Shown here piece by piece: positions 33,892 through 42,604 of a DNA stretch of 64,000 bases. Position 1 is the stretch's first letter, and every line of letters starts with the position of its first letter. Made by a program: the position numbers and the translations under genes. The notes below the pieces were generated by a model. That model was not told the origin of the DNA. It was given only the letters and a program-made list of their open reading frames with translations, and did no database searches. Source of the stretch: Candidatus Poribacteria bacterium (GTDB taxonomy: Bacteria > Poribacteria > WGA-4E > WGA-3G); NCBI GenBank assembly GCA_022827185.1, contig JAJDTM010000002.1, positions 127,560 to 191,559 on the forward strand, written 5' to 3'.

Positions 33892-34962
33892 CTATTCCGC
33901 TTTATATCCTGCGATGACACCCCAATCGTTAACTGTCCAACAGTGGTTCTGATCCGTTGCATGAACGCCCTTGAGATTCGCGCTTCCGGGTATATTTGAT
34001 GCTGCCCATGTCTTACCGCCGTCGGTGGTATGCAAAATAGTGTTGTAACCGCCGACTGCCCAACCGACCATAGCATCAACGAAAATAATATCGTGAAGAT
34101 CGTCAATGGCTTCTGTTTTCTGCTGATTCCATGTAGCACCACCATCAGTCGTATGCAGGATTAAACTTTCTTGTCCACAAATCCAGCCGGTGTTTTCATC
34201 AATGAAATAGATACCAAACAGGTTATTATCAAATCCGGGATCGCGTTTCTCCCAATTTTCGCCGCCATCAGCGGTATGGAGAAGTGTCCCGAATGAACCG
34301 ATGACCCAACCCGTTGTAGGTGAAACGAACCAGATATTCTCAAGATTGTTCCGAGTCTCGCCGACGCGTGCGCGTTCCGAGCTGCCGACCCAAGTTTCAC
34401 CACCATCTGTTGTTTTGAGGATCGTGTTCTCGCTGCCAGCGATAAAACCGGTTGTTTCGCTAATCATCTGGATCCCCATCAAATTAGCGCGTATACCGCC
34501 TCGTCTTCCACCACGTCCAGGGGTATCACTCGTTGCCATTTTCCGTGCCCAGGTTTTACCGCCGTCTTCAGTCTTCAGGATAGTGCCTCTGCCGCCAGTG
34601 ATATACCCAACGTTTTCATCGACAAAGTAGATATTATAGAGTGGGGCAGGACCGCCGCGACCGAAACCCGGAGGAGGTCCTCCCTGTCTTTGTCCGGCAC
34701 CGGGAGGACGCATATCAACTTCCATTTTCTCCCATGTTTTACCGCCATCCGATGTCACTAACATTAGACCACCGTCTCCGACGACCAAACCGTTCTGGTT
34801 ATCTGTGAAATAGACATCCTGTAACATTCCGTCAATGCCATCGCCGCGGAGGATATCGTCTTCCCGCAGGACGGTCCAATCCGCATCGGCAACCGTCGCG
34901 AAAGAAAAAAGCATCGCAACACCGATAAACGTTACGAAAAGGCTGATAATTGTTCTGATCAT
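33892..34962 (-). CDS. Secreted Ycf48-like beta-propeller
   Basis: A 356-residue protein with a signal peptide (MIRTIISLFVTFIGVAMLFS) followed by seven repeated blades with TSDGGKTWEK, TEDGGKTWAR, TTDGGETWVG, TADGGENWEK and TTDGGATWNQ, the Asp-box/Ycf48 pattern. A Gly-Pro-rich linker interrupts the first blades. The cyanobacterial relative assists photosystem II assembly; here only the fold can be claimed. Start ATG 34962 follows AAAGGAGAA. It lacks the conserved LTT-x-W tail found on the LamG and TolB proteins. Confidence 0.82.
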   Translation of the reverse strand: MIRTIISLFVTFIGVAMLFSFATVADADWTVLREDDILRGDGIDGMLQDVYFTDNQNGLVVGDGGLMLVTSDGGKTWEKMEVDMRPPGAGQRQGGPPPGFGRGGPAPLYNIYFVDENVGYITGGRGTILKTEDGGKTWARKMATSDTPGRGGRRGGIRANLMGIQMISETTGFIAGSENTILKTTDGGETWVGSSERARVGETRNNLENIWFVSPTTGWVIGSFGTLLHTADGGENWEKRDPGFDNNLFGIYFIDENTGWICGQESLILHTTDGGATWNQQKTEAIDDLHDIIFVDAMVGWAVGGYNTILHTTDGGKTWAASNIPGSANLKGVHATDQNHCWTVNDWGVIAGYKAE

Positions 34963-34975
34963 GGTAATTCTCCTT

Positions 34976-35162
34976 TTTCATTAGCCATCAGCCATCGGCT
35001 TTTAGCCATCAGCGAAGAGGTTTCCGGCGAAGTTACATCCTCTTACCAACTGTTGACTGCTACTCTTCTAACCGTTGACTGCTGATTGCTGATGACTATT
35101 TCTGCTGATTGTCGACTGCTAACGGTTATCTTTCTGACTGCTGATTGCTGACAGCCGACTGC
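34976..35162. repeat. Degenerate CTGATTGCTGA-type repeats
   Basis: Runs such as GACTGCTGATTGCTGATGAC and CAGCCATCGGCTTTTAGCCA fill the spacer between the Ycf48-like and phosphohexomutase genes. Units vary in length and spacing, which excludes a CRISPR array. I see nothing else here. Confidence 0.5.
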
Positions 35163-35164
35163 TA

Positions 35165-37351
35165 TTAATCCGACTGAAATGCATCATAAATCTGTCGTGC
35201 TCTGTCTTCAACATCCCTTAAGTAATTTTGACCTATTTGTTCCTCGTAAAGTTCGGTCAAGTCACCACTTGCCTCACCGAAAGTTTTGGCAAATTTTCGA
35301 CACTCGTCCTTATCCGCACCTGAGGCATAGGCTTTGGTTTTCGCATCTGTCCCGGATTTTCGGACTTCAACAAACTTATCGCGGAACCTGAGATAACTGC
35401 CATCACCGACAAATTGGACATCCTCAAGTGCCGTGAAATCCAAACTCGGCAGCGCGTCTGAAAGAATTGCGCGTGCTTGCTCCAAGTCTATTTCGCCATC
35501 GCGAAGGGCAATAGCGATGCCGAGAAAAAACAGGTCGTTTTTGTCGCGTTTTGCCTCGCCTTCACGCTTCGCTGCACGGAGTTTCTCAGGATTCGGCTCA
35601 GATTCGTTGTAATAAGTAATGTCTTCTCTCACATCACACGTTGCGGTGATCTGACTCTCTGTAAAAACGGTAGCGAGATAATCAGACAACGGTATATTCG
35701 CCTGTTTGCAGTGCGCTGCGAGTGCAGTGACCAACACCATAGACTCGCCAGCCGACTTCTCACGCATCGCGATAGCAGTGCGACCGCCTTGACTTTGAAT
35801 CAGTGCTTCAGGGCCGGTAATCATGCCACCGCTCTCTTCACCCGCAAAAATTAGCCGAGGTTGGACCCCAAGCGAAATCGTTTCACCGTAGACATCTTGG
35901 ACAATAACCGCCGCGTTTGGTGCATCTGCAAGCTGCTGCTCAATCTTCTTCATAATTGCAGCGATTTCTTTAAAACCGACCGGCACGTTAATAACTTCAA
36001 CATCGTTCGCAGCACCCCACTGATCCCAAGCGAGTGCGGAGGGGGTCGTCTTAATCATGAACCGTGGATGATTCTCCCAGAGTCCGGAAGTTTTGAGCTG
36101 CTTCGCATAGAAGTCCATCAACATAAGAAACGCTTGGTTCGGCGTATAAATTGTCAAGAGTCGGTTATCACCGAGATCAAGAAAATCGACACCGAGGTGT
36201 TCCAGTGTCTGTGCTCGCGATGCGTCCTCTATCTCACAAACGATAAGTCGATCGCCATCTGGGTCTGTCGCTTCAATGATTGTGCCGATGGGTTGTGCCT
36301 TGAGTTTCGTTGCATAATCTGTGGATTTGACGACATCAAGGATACTAAAATCACAGCCGAGGTCGTAGAATTCAGCTTCACCGGTCTTCGGGTTCCGATC
36401 CAGTTTTCCGATGTTGTGATAGAGCGGGTCAGCCTCGATGTGGAGCCAGCGGACAGAATTGGCGATGCCTAAACGTTCAAAGATAGCACGCATCGGACGA
36501 TACATACATCCACCGACACAATCCACAACGATTGGCGGTTTCACTTTCCGAATGAGGTTAAGATTGGCATCTGTAGCAACACCGCTTTTGAGATAACCGA
36601 CATAAAGCTGCACGCCGTCGTGGAGTTCATCCAGCCTTTCAAAATCTATATGTGCGTCGGTGACCGAGCTGAATTGAATCGGGTATCCGTCTGTTTCAGC
36701 AGTTTTGAGAATCTCTTCGATTTTGTTGACGAACCGCATGGATTCTTCGGGCAGGTATTGACTGCCTTGATTGTTAAGGTCTTTGGTCGCGTTTTTGGTG
36801 CTGACGGAGTGGCTTGAGGTGACATGCTCGCCACCATCGAGGTCAAGCATGAAGATCAGAAACGATGCCATCCAGATAGGCAGTGTGCCGAATCCTTTCG
36901 GGACATACGTGCGAATCCCTTGCGCAGCTTGGATTCGGGCGATATACTCAACGTATTTCTGCGAATTGTAGCGTACTTCGCATCCGGCAAGTTTCTCAAC
37001 CAACTTTCCATCTGCGGTTTCGTTCGCGACGAGACTCTTTCCGAGCGTTGCTAAGATGATCCCGACCTGGTTAATCGGAAAACGGGTATCCCACGGGTAT
37101 AAGATATTCTGCGGACCCCGGATGCCAGCGGTCGAGACTTGTGCTTCCTTCGCATAGTTGTCGAACCATTCCCAGAGATTCAAATGCCCGATCAATGCCT
37201 TATCAAGATGGAATGTGAATGCCTCTGATTCGTCTTGTGGAAAAAGGGGTGTTTTGATAGACTCCGGTGTATTTTGTTCAACAACAGCGAAGAGTTGTTG
37301 CTCGGTGCGGTCCCGCTTATGCTGATAGTTTTCGGCAACCCTGATAATCAT
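35165..37351 (-). CDS. Long, divergent phosphohexomutase-superfamily protein
   Basis: A 728-residue member of the phosphoglucomutase/phosphomannomutase superfamily, much longer than the usual 450-580 residues. The metal loop DPDGDRL (near residue 365), the sugar-binding GEESGG and the phosphate-binding RKSGTDAKTKA are present. The catalytic serine loop is altered. The usual T-x-SHNP appears as VTSSHSVST (residues 177-185), so the Asn and Pro after His are lost. The N-terminal extension precedes STAGIRGP, the family's first block. It probably moves phosphate on a hexose, but with changed specificity or no activity. ATG 37351. Confidence 0.75.
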   Translation of the reverse strand: MIIRVAENYQHKRDRTEQQLFAVVEQNTPESIKTPLFPQDESEAFTFHLDKALIGHLNLWEWFDNYAKEAQVSTAGIRGPQNILYPWDTRFPINQVGIILATLGKSLVANETADGKLVEKLAGCEVRYNSQKYVEYIARIQAAQGIRTYVPKGFGTLPIWMASFLIFMLDLDGGEHVTSSHSVSTKNATKDLNNQGSQYLPEESMRFVNKIEEILKTAETDGYPIQFSSVTDAHIDFERLDELHDGVQLYVGYLKSGVATDANLNLIRKVKPPIVVDCVGGCMYRPMRAIFERLGIANSVRWLHIEADPLYHNIGKLDRNPKTGEAEFYDLGCDFSILDVVKSTDYATKLKAQPIGTIIEATDPDGDRLIVCEIEDASRAQTLEHLGVDFLDLGDNRLLTIYTPNQAFLMLMDFYAKQLKTSGLWENHPRFMIKTTPSALAWDQWGAANDVEVINVPVGFKEIAAIMKKIEQQLADAPNAAVIVQDVYGETISLGVQPRLIFAGEESGGMITGPEALIQSQGGRTAIAMREKSAGESMVLVTALAAHCKQANIPLSDYLATVFTESQITATCDVREDITYYNESEPNPEKLRAAKREGEAKRDKNDLFFLGIAIALRDGEIDLEQARAILSDALPSLDFTALEDVQFVGDGSYLRFRDKFVEVRKSGTDAKTKAYASGADKDECRKFAKTFGEASGDLTELYEEQIGQNYLRDVEDRARQIYDAFQSD

Positions 37352-37785
37352 TTTTCTAATTTACCTTGCGGAGAAGTAGCGGGCATTAAGGCTATTAGAT
37401 TCATTCCTGAAATCCGCCTGCGCCGCTGTTGCAGGCTACCGTTTTTGAATTTTAAAGTATGAATATCTTATCACATTTGCACATTTCTTTCAAATCTGAA
37501 TCGCAGATTTTCACAGAGCCATTCAGTTTCGGTTTTCTGTCGGTTGTATGGATAAATCGGGATACCGAAAAATGGTGTAAAATTTCATAGTTTTCATAGC
37601 AAATCGAGAATGCTATGAATTTTATGAAGTGCCGTCCACCTAATCTATGACTGGGTTTTTGGCGGTTTTAGTAGCAGGCTCGTTAAAAGTTGCTATGAAA
37701 GTTGCTATGAAATTTTATGTATTGTGATTTAATATTTGTGGATTTTTTTCAGATGCGCGTCGCTACCAAGGAGATCGCTCTTACT
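37352..37785. other. Gene-free stretch with clustered TGCTATGAA motifs
   Basis: No gene is seen in 434 bases. At 37520-37540, GAGCCATTCAGTTTCGG resembles one end of the MITE-like elements and may be a remnant. From 37584 to 37720 the 9-mer TGCTATGAA or its complement TTCATAGCA occurs four times, plus one shorter TTCATAG. One pair is inverted (37593-37601 with 37611-37619) and one pair is a direct repeat (about 37691-37712). It lies between the end of the restriction-modification gene and the phosphohexomutase. Confidence 0.5.
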
Positions 37786-40700
37786 CTATTCCGCATCTCC
37801 AATTGAGGATTGAACAACTTCTTGTTCCTCTGCTTCCAATCCGTATAGGTTATAGACTAACCTATCAATTTTTCGTTCTTTTTCTGGATTGCCCGGCTTC
37901 GCTGCCATAATCTGCTCTGCTAATTCAATAACGGGTTGTTGTTCTTTTCGCGTTACAATAGGTATTGGTATCTTGCCAATATAATGGCAGTCAAGATTCA
38001 TGCTTCTGACAGCGGAAGCAAAAATAAACTTGTGGGCATACCAGTTTATCAATTCCGAATTCAGGAGAGCCGAAATAAAAATCGGAGAGATGTTTCTATC
38101 AGTAAGGACGGTATTTGTTACTGTATCTACACTTAATACGTCGCCTTTCTGATCGGCTGTTGCCATAATTTTGATGTGTGGTTTTGGTTCCGTAATATGT
38201 GCTATGATCCGTTGTGAGATTACCTTCGGTTGCTGTAAAAATTCAACTCTTTCATTAGGGGAATCCGAATCTTCAGGGGGATCTAAATCTTCGGCGTTTA
38301 CAAAACCCTTGATCCCATTCGTCCCGTAGCGAACGATTTGTTTCCCCCCAACTACTGGAACATCACCGGATTCACTCAGTTTGCTTTGCCACGGTAAACC
38401 CCGCTTTGTATCAGAAATGTTTCGCATCAATGTTCCAATTTGCTTTATCTTTAAACCGATTTGAATCTCTTTAGACGAAACATCGCATATCCACGTTTGA
38501 AATTGTCGCGAATCGGCATGGCATATCTCCGTTTTATTGCTCCAAGTTTCGTCGACAAATTGATATGCTTCATAAAAATTTTCTGTATAGCAGGTATCAT
38601 AGATGAAAATGACCTGCTCCAGTTTGACCCCTTTAAAAGCCTCTCCGACGTTAACTAAAATCCGGGTTTTTCCCAACAATGCGAAAAACAGCGTCTGCCA
38701 ACTTTCGACAAATAAGAGTGACTTTGGCACGATAAAAGCGAGCAGCCCATCTGATTTCATCAAACGGTTTTTAGCAAGGTCTATGAAAAACGCAGCACTA
38801 TTGTTATTTTTTCCGGTATCTGTCACAATCGCCTTCAGGTGTTTTTTTTCGTGAGCGGTAAGTTTCGCCCCGTACGGTGGATTCCCCACGATTGCGTCAA
38901 AACCTGGGTTTTCCAGTTCATTTCCGAGTTCATCGCGAAAGACTTCTGGGAATTCAATCTCCCAGTGGAAATAGCGATAGTCTTCCGCTAATTGTTGTGC
39001 TTCCTGATAACCTTGCGTGTTGGAAAAGTCTGCCGTCTGTCCCGATTTCAGGGCATTGAGTATGTTATGGTAATTACTGCGTTTGATCTCATTACCAAAA
39101 TAGACACTCAACCAGAGATTCGCAACTTTCCTGTGTTGATCGAGTGTCTGCTGTGCGCGTTCCAGTTCTTGCTCCATAACGTGAATATTGTTAACAGTTG
39201 TACTCTCCATACTATCAATCACGAGATAGTGTCCGACTGCTTCAGAAACAGTATCGGTGAACCCGAAATCCATATTGAAAATAGGTTGGTTTGTTTCTTG
39301 AGAACGGCGAGACGCCTTGCGTACGGGTAAATTCGCAAGGTTCGCAACATTTGCCCCGATCAATGAATTACCACATCGGATATGGTGATCCAAAAACGAA
39401 AGAGGCTTCCCTTTTGATACGGTGTGGAGCCAGAGAGATACTTTCGCTAACTCTACTGCCATCGGGTTTTTGTCTACACCATAGATACACATTTCGACGA
39501 CGCGTCTGCGCCAATAGGCGATTTCTGTGTCAACGTCGCGAGTTTGCAAGGGTGGTGTGTCAGGATGTGTTACCAATTCCAATGCCAAGTAATCAATCAC
39601 GCCAATAAGGAAATGTCCACTCCCCATAGCGGGGTCTAACACCTTAAGCCTTAAAATTTCTTCAAACTGCTTTCGCTTGCAGAGAGGACTTAGGGCATTT
39701 TCAACCATCGAACGCACAATCGCATCAGAAGTATAATAACTACCACTTGCCTTTTTAGCATTTTTACTCTTCTTTAATTTGATTTTTTCAGTCTGATTCT
39801 CCACAGTCGGCTTATATTCAAGCAGCCCTTCATAAACATTACCCAGATGCTGAATCGCCAAATCTTGATAAGCGATCCGTTCTTGCTCTTTCGTCCGAGT
39901 TAATGTGTCTATGACCTCAGCGAGAGATCGGTTCCCAATTTTCTTCTCTACGAGAAATCGATGACGTTTTGGGTTGAAAAGACCACCATTATATTGCGGG
40001 ATACTTTCTTCCCACCCTTTGTCGATAAGTGTAAACAAGGTTTGGAGTCGATCCCAATAATCGCTTCGTAAATCAGGAATTACGGATTCAGTGTCTAATT
40101 TGCCGTGTATCTCGGTAGCAAGTCTCTCCAAACTGTATTCCTTCTGATATTCAGAATTCTCAAGTGGCAGGAGTCCACGACTTTCAGCGTATAGCACAAA
40201 CAGCAAGCGATACAGCAGAATAAGGCAACTTTCATGTATTTTCTTTACATCGGCAGCGGAGGTCGTTAAATTGTTTCCTTGATAGTCTAAAAATCCGTTG
40301 ATAAGTTCCTCCAACGCCAAATATATTTTCTCTCCAAGATCATCTGAAACTGAAACCGTATAGCGGATACTACCTGATAACATATCATCCAGAAAAGAGC
40401 GATTGGAAGTATCTGGAACGAATGCCTCACTCCGAAAAAGATAGTAGAAATAACGAAATGCGTCTACATCTTCATCGGTTAGTATCTTTTCAAGGTTAAC
40501 TTCGTAAAAACTATCTAACTTATAACTTGTGTCGCGATGATAGAGCCTCCACAATTTTCCACTCGTCAGAATTCCCCATGTGAGTTCTGATGTGCGAGTA
40601 TAGTAATCAATCTGATGGCTTGGATTGTTATTGGAAAAAGGATCTCCGCTTCCTACTAATTTTTTATCAAGGTTTCTGCTCCACGCCTTAGCATCGCCGA

Positions 40701-41040
40701 CAGCGATTGCTGTGTTGAAAAAAGCATTTGTATTAATCTGCGGATGTGCTTTATCCAATGATTCTTGGTCCGAGAAAAAGGCGTAATCTGGTTGCTTTGG
40801 ACCTAAGGATGTTCGTAATAGGGGTTGCACTTCAAAAACATGTCCGAGGCATCTCAGCACTGGCCGGATGAATTGTTCTTCTGTCTGTGCTTCGTTCAGG
40901 TTCTCTACAAATTCAGCTACAGCACTATAAAGTTGTTTAATCTGCGCGTAGACAGATTCCAAGGTAACTGATACCTGATCGTTTACGACCTTCTCAAGGT
41001 GATAACTGGAAAATAAAGCATTGTTAAAAGGTGATGTCAT
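37786..41040 (-). CDS. Type IIG (Eco57I/MmeI-like) restriction-modification enzyme
   Basis: A 1084-residue single-chain enzyme with nuclease and methyltransferase. Near the N-terminus, PDYAFF (Asp85) and GDAKAW (Asp116, Lys118) form a PD-(D/E)xK nuclease. The methylase motif I is VLDPAMGSGHFL (about 469), and the catalytic NPPY is in IVGNPPYGAKL (about 720). The C-terminal target-recognition region includes DVPVVGGKQIVRYG. It would methylate adenine and cut DNA at a short asymmetric site, defending against phage. No separate nuclease, methylase or specificity subunit is needed or seen. ATG 41040 has no strong ribosome-binding site. Confidence 0.88.
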   Translation of the reverse strand: MTSPFNNALFSSYHLEKVVNDQVSVTLESVYAQIKQLYSAVAEFVENLNEAQTEEQFIRPVLRCLGHVFEVQPLLRTSLGPKQPDYAFFSDQESLDKAHPQINTNAFFNTAIAVGDAKAWSRNLDKKLVGSGDPFSNNNPSHQIDYYTRTSELTWGILTSGKLWRLYHRDTSYKLDSFYEVNLEKILTDEDVDAFRYFYYLFRSEAFVPDTSNRSFLDDMLSGSIRYTVSVSDDLGEKIYLALEELINGFLDYQGNNLTTSAADVKKIHESCLILLYRLLFVLYAESRGLLPLENSEYQKEYSLERLATEIHGKLDTESVIPDLRSDYWDRLQTLFTLIDKGWEESIPQYNGGLFNPKRHRFLVEKKIGNRSLAEVIDTLTRTKEQERIAYQDLAIQHLGNVYEGLLEYKPTVENQTEKIKLKKSKNAKKASGSYYTSDAIVRSMVENALSPLCKRKQFEEILRLKVLDPAMGSGHFLIGVIDYLALELVTHPDTPPLQTRDVDTEIAYWRRRVVEMCIYGVDKNPMAVELAKVSLWLHTVSKGKPLSFLDHHIRCGNSLIGANVANLANLPVRKASRRSQETNQPIFNMDFGFTDTVSEAVGHYLVIDSMESTTVNNIHVMEQELERAQQTLDQHRKVANLWLSVYFGNEIKRSNYHNILNALKSGQTADFSNTQGYQEAQQLAEDYRYFHWEIEFPEVFRDELGNELENPGFDAIVGNPPYGAKLTAHEKKHLKAIVTDTGKNNNSAAFFIDLAKNRLMKSDGLLAFIVPKSLLFVESWQTLFFALLGKTRILVNVGEAFKGVKLEQVIFIYDTCYTENFYEAYQFVDETWSNKTEICHADSRQFQTWICDVSSKEIQIGLKIKQIGTLMRNISDTKRGLPWQSKLSESGDVPVVGGKQIVRYGTNGIKGFVNAEDLDPPEDSDSPNERVEFLQQPKVISQRIIAHITEPKPHIKIMATADQKGDVLSVDTVTNTVLTDRNISPIFISALLNSELINWYAHKFIFASAVRSMNLDCHYIGKIPIPIVTRKEQQPVIELAEQIMAAKPGNPEKERKIDRLVYNLYGLEAEEQEVVQSSIGDAE

Positions 41041-41250
41041 TTTTTATTGTTGTATGTTAAGTAGTATAAGTTGTCTACTAAGACACTTATCAATCTCGTA
41101 AAACGAACTTTACTACAAAAACGTGAGTTTGAAAGAAAGAGGGTGTGAAGCAAATAATGATGATAGAGTTGGCAAGATACCCTTTAAACCCCGCTGCATC
41201 ATTTCTCAACTATACCAATGATAACAGATAAGAAGAAAAGTCTTCAATAA

Positions 41251-41472
41251 AAAATGCAGGGTCATTCAATTTTAAGAAATTATTGGGTTTCACGTCTTTT
41301 TTTCAAGAATCCGGTTCGGTTGGAATGCACATCGCAAATGTAAAGCTTTCTCACTGCGAAGCAAAATTTTGCCGCGTATGGGCAAAATTTGGGCGAGTAC
41401 GCCGCAAAACCGAACCTACCGGGCCTGGGGGTGAAAATTTGATCAAAAAATGGAGAATTGAATGGCTCTGTT
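41251..41472. mobile_element. MITE-like element, copy C
   Basis: The left end AAAATGCAGGGTCATTCAAT begins at 41251. The right end (GAGAATTGAATGGCTCTGTT, up to 41472) is its imperfect inverted repeat, with about 14 of 19 bases matching. The interior contains CCGAACCTACCGGGCCTGGG (41410-41430), the same palindromic sequence as copy A in inverted form, and runs of GCAAAATTT. It fills most of the 534-base gap before the TolB-like gene. Confidence 0.55.
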
Positions 41473-41489
41473 TACCCGGAAAAAGATAG

Positions 41490-41517
41490 TTGATTTTCTC
41501 CACAATTTTTGTATAAT
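41490..41517 (+). promoter_or_regulatory. Sigma-70-type promoter of the TolB-like gene
   Basis: TTGATT at 41490-41495 and a consensus TATAAT at 41512-41517 are separated by 16 bases. The start codon is 57 bases downstream. The promoter lies just outside the MITE-like copy C. Confidence 0.6.
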
Positions 41518-41574
41518 TAACCCAAGTTCCTACTTTTTTTGTGAATATAGCCGCTATTTTTCAGGAGACCTTCC

Positions 41575-42591
41575 GTGAAGCATAAGAATTACTTCCTACC
41601 TTTCGTAGCAAGCGCAGCCTTGTTGTGTGTGAGCATTTCTTCTGTTTTTGCCAAAGCCCCCATTACTCCGAAAATCGTGTTTAGGTCGTCACGTGATGGC
41701 AATCGCGAAATTTATATCATGAACCCGGATGGAAGTGGGCAGGTAAGACTCACCCACCACCGTGCTGATGATGTCAGGCCGACTTGGTCGCCGACGGGTG
41801 AACACATTCTTTTCGCCTCCGATCGCGATCGGTTCCTGCGAAGCTGGGACTTGTATCTCATGGATCCTGATGGCACAAATGTGCGGCGAGTGTTCGGCAA
41901 GTCGAAGGATAGATCTAACGCGGCTTGGTCTCCAGATGGGAAACAGATTGCTTACAGCAGACGAGAACTCGGAGGAACGTATATTTATATTGGAACAATA
42001 GATGGGAAAAAAGAAGAACGCGTGGCAATCGGCAGTAGCCCGACGTGGTCTCCCGATGGTACTGAGATAGCCTTCCTCTCTGGATTTGAGAACAAGCAGG
42101 TGCAAATCAATATACTTAACGTGCGCACCAAAAAACAGAAAGTGCTTTTTCCACGCGAGGCACAACCTTCATGGATAAACGGCGGTTTAGTGTGGTCTTT
42201 AACAACGGATAAACTGGCTTTTTCTTGGAATCAGGAAGCCGAACCGAAAAACGTTGACATGGAAACGATCTATACGCTAAGTAGCGACGGTACCGGGCTT
42301 AAACAAATTACAAGCGATGCTGCCCCAAGAGAGACTTTGCCGGTCTGGGCACCCCAAGGAGATGCCCTGCTGTATAACAAAGTTGATAAGCATAACCGTT
42401 TGCAAATCTTCAAAATAGCGTTGGGTAGTGATGTTTCGGAACAACTCACAGATACTTTTATCCCAAAGGTATTTGGAGATTTTTTTCAAGCAAACAGCCC
42501 AGGGGCCTGGTTTGATCCAGCGTTTGCATTGCCAGTTGCACCGCAACCAAATTTCCTAACGACGATGTGGGGACAAGTAAAACAGAAATAG
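41575..42591 (+). CDS. Exported TolB-like beta-propeller with conserved C-terminal tail
   Basis: A 338-residue secreted protein. It has a signal peptide (FVASAALLCVSISSVFA, cleavage near AKAP) and then PD40/TolB-type repeats with WSPDG motifs: PTWSPTGEHILFASD, AAWSPDGKQIAYSRR and PTWSPDGTEIAFLSG. The final residues (LTTMWGQVKQK) fit the tail consensus of the three LamG proteins at 27.2, 30.8 and 31.7 kb. The fold is a protein- or glycan-binding propeller, and no catalytic residue is recognised. GTG 41575 has AGGAGA upstream. It has its own promoter at 41490. Confidence 0.85.
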   Translation: MKHKNYFLPFVASAALLCVSISSVFAKAPITPKIVFRSSRDGNREIYIMNPDGSGQVRLTHHRADDVRPTWSPTGEHILFASDRDRFLRSWDLYLMDPDGTNVRRVFGKSKDRSNAAWSPDGKQIAYSRRELGGTYIYIGTIDGKKEERVAIGSSPTWSPDGTEIAFLSGFENKQVQINILNVRTKKQKVLFPREAQPSWINGGLVWSLTTDKLAFSWNQEAEPKNVDMETIYTLSSDGTGLKQITSDAAPRETLPVWAPQGDALLYNKVDKHNRLQIFKIALGSDVSEQLTDTFIPKVFGDFFQANSPGAWFDPAFALPVAPQPNFLTTMWGQVKQK

Positions 42592-42604
42592 TATCCTGTA
42601 AGTC

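Noticed and set aside
34976..35162. Repeated CTGATTGCTGA units as a CRISPR array
   Set aside because: Units are of variable length and spacing, there are no constant spacers, and no cas genes are present.
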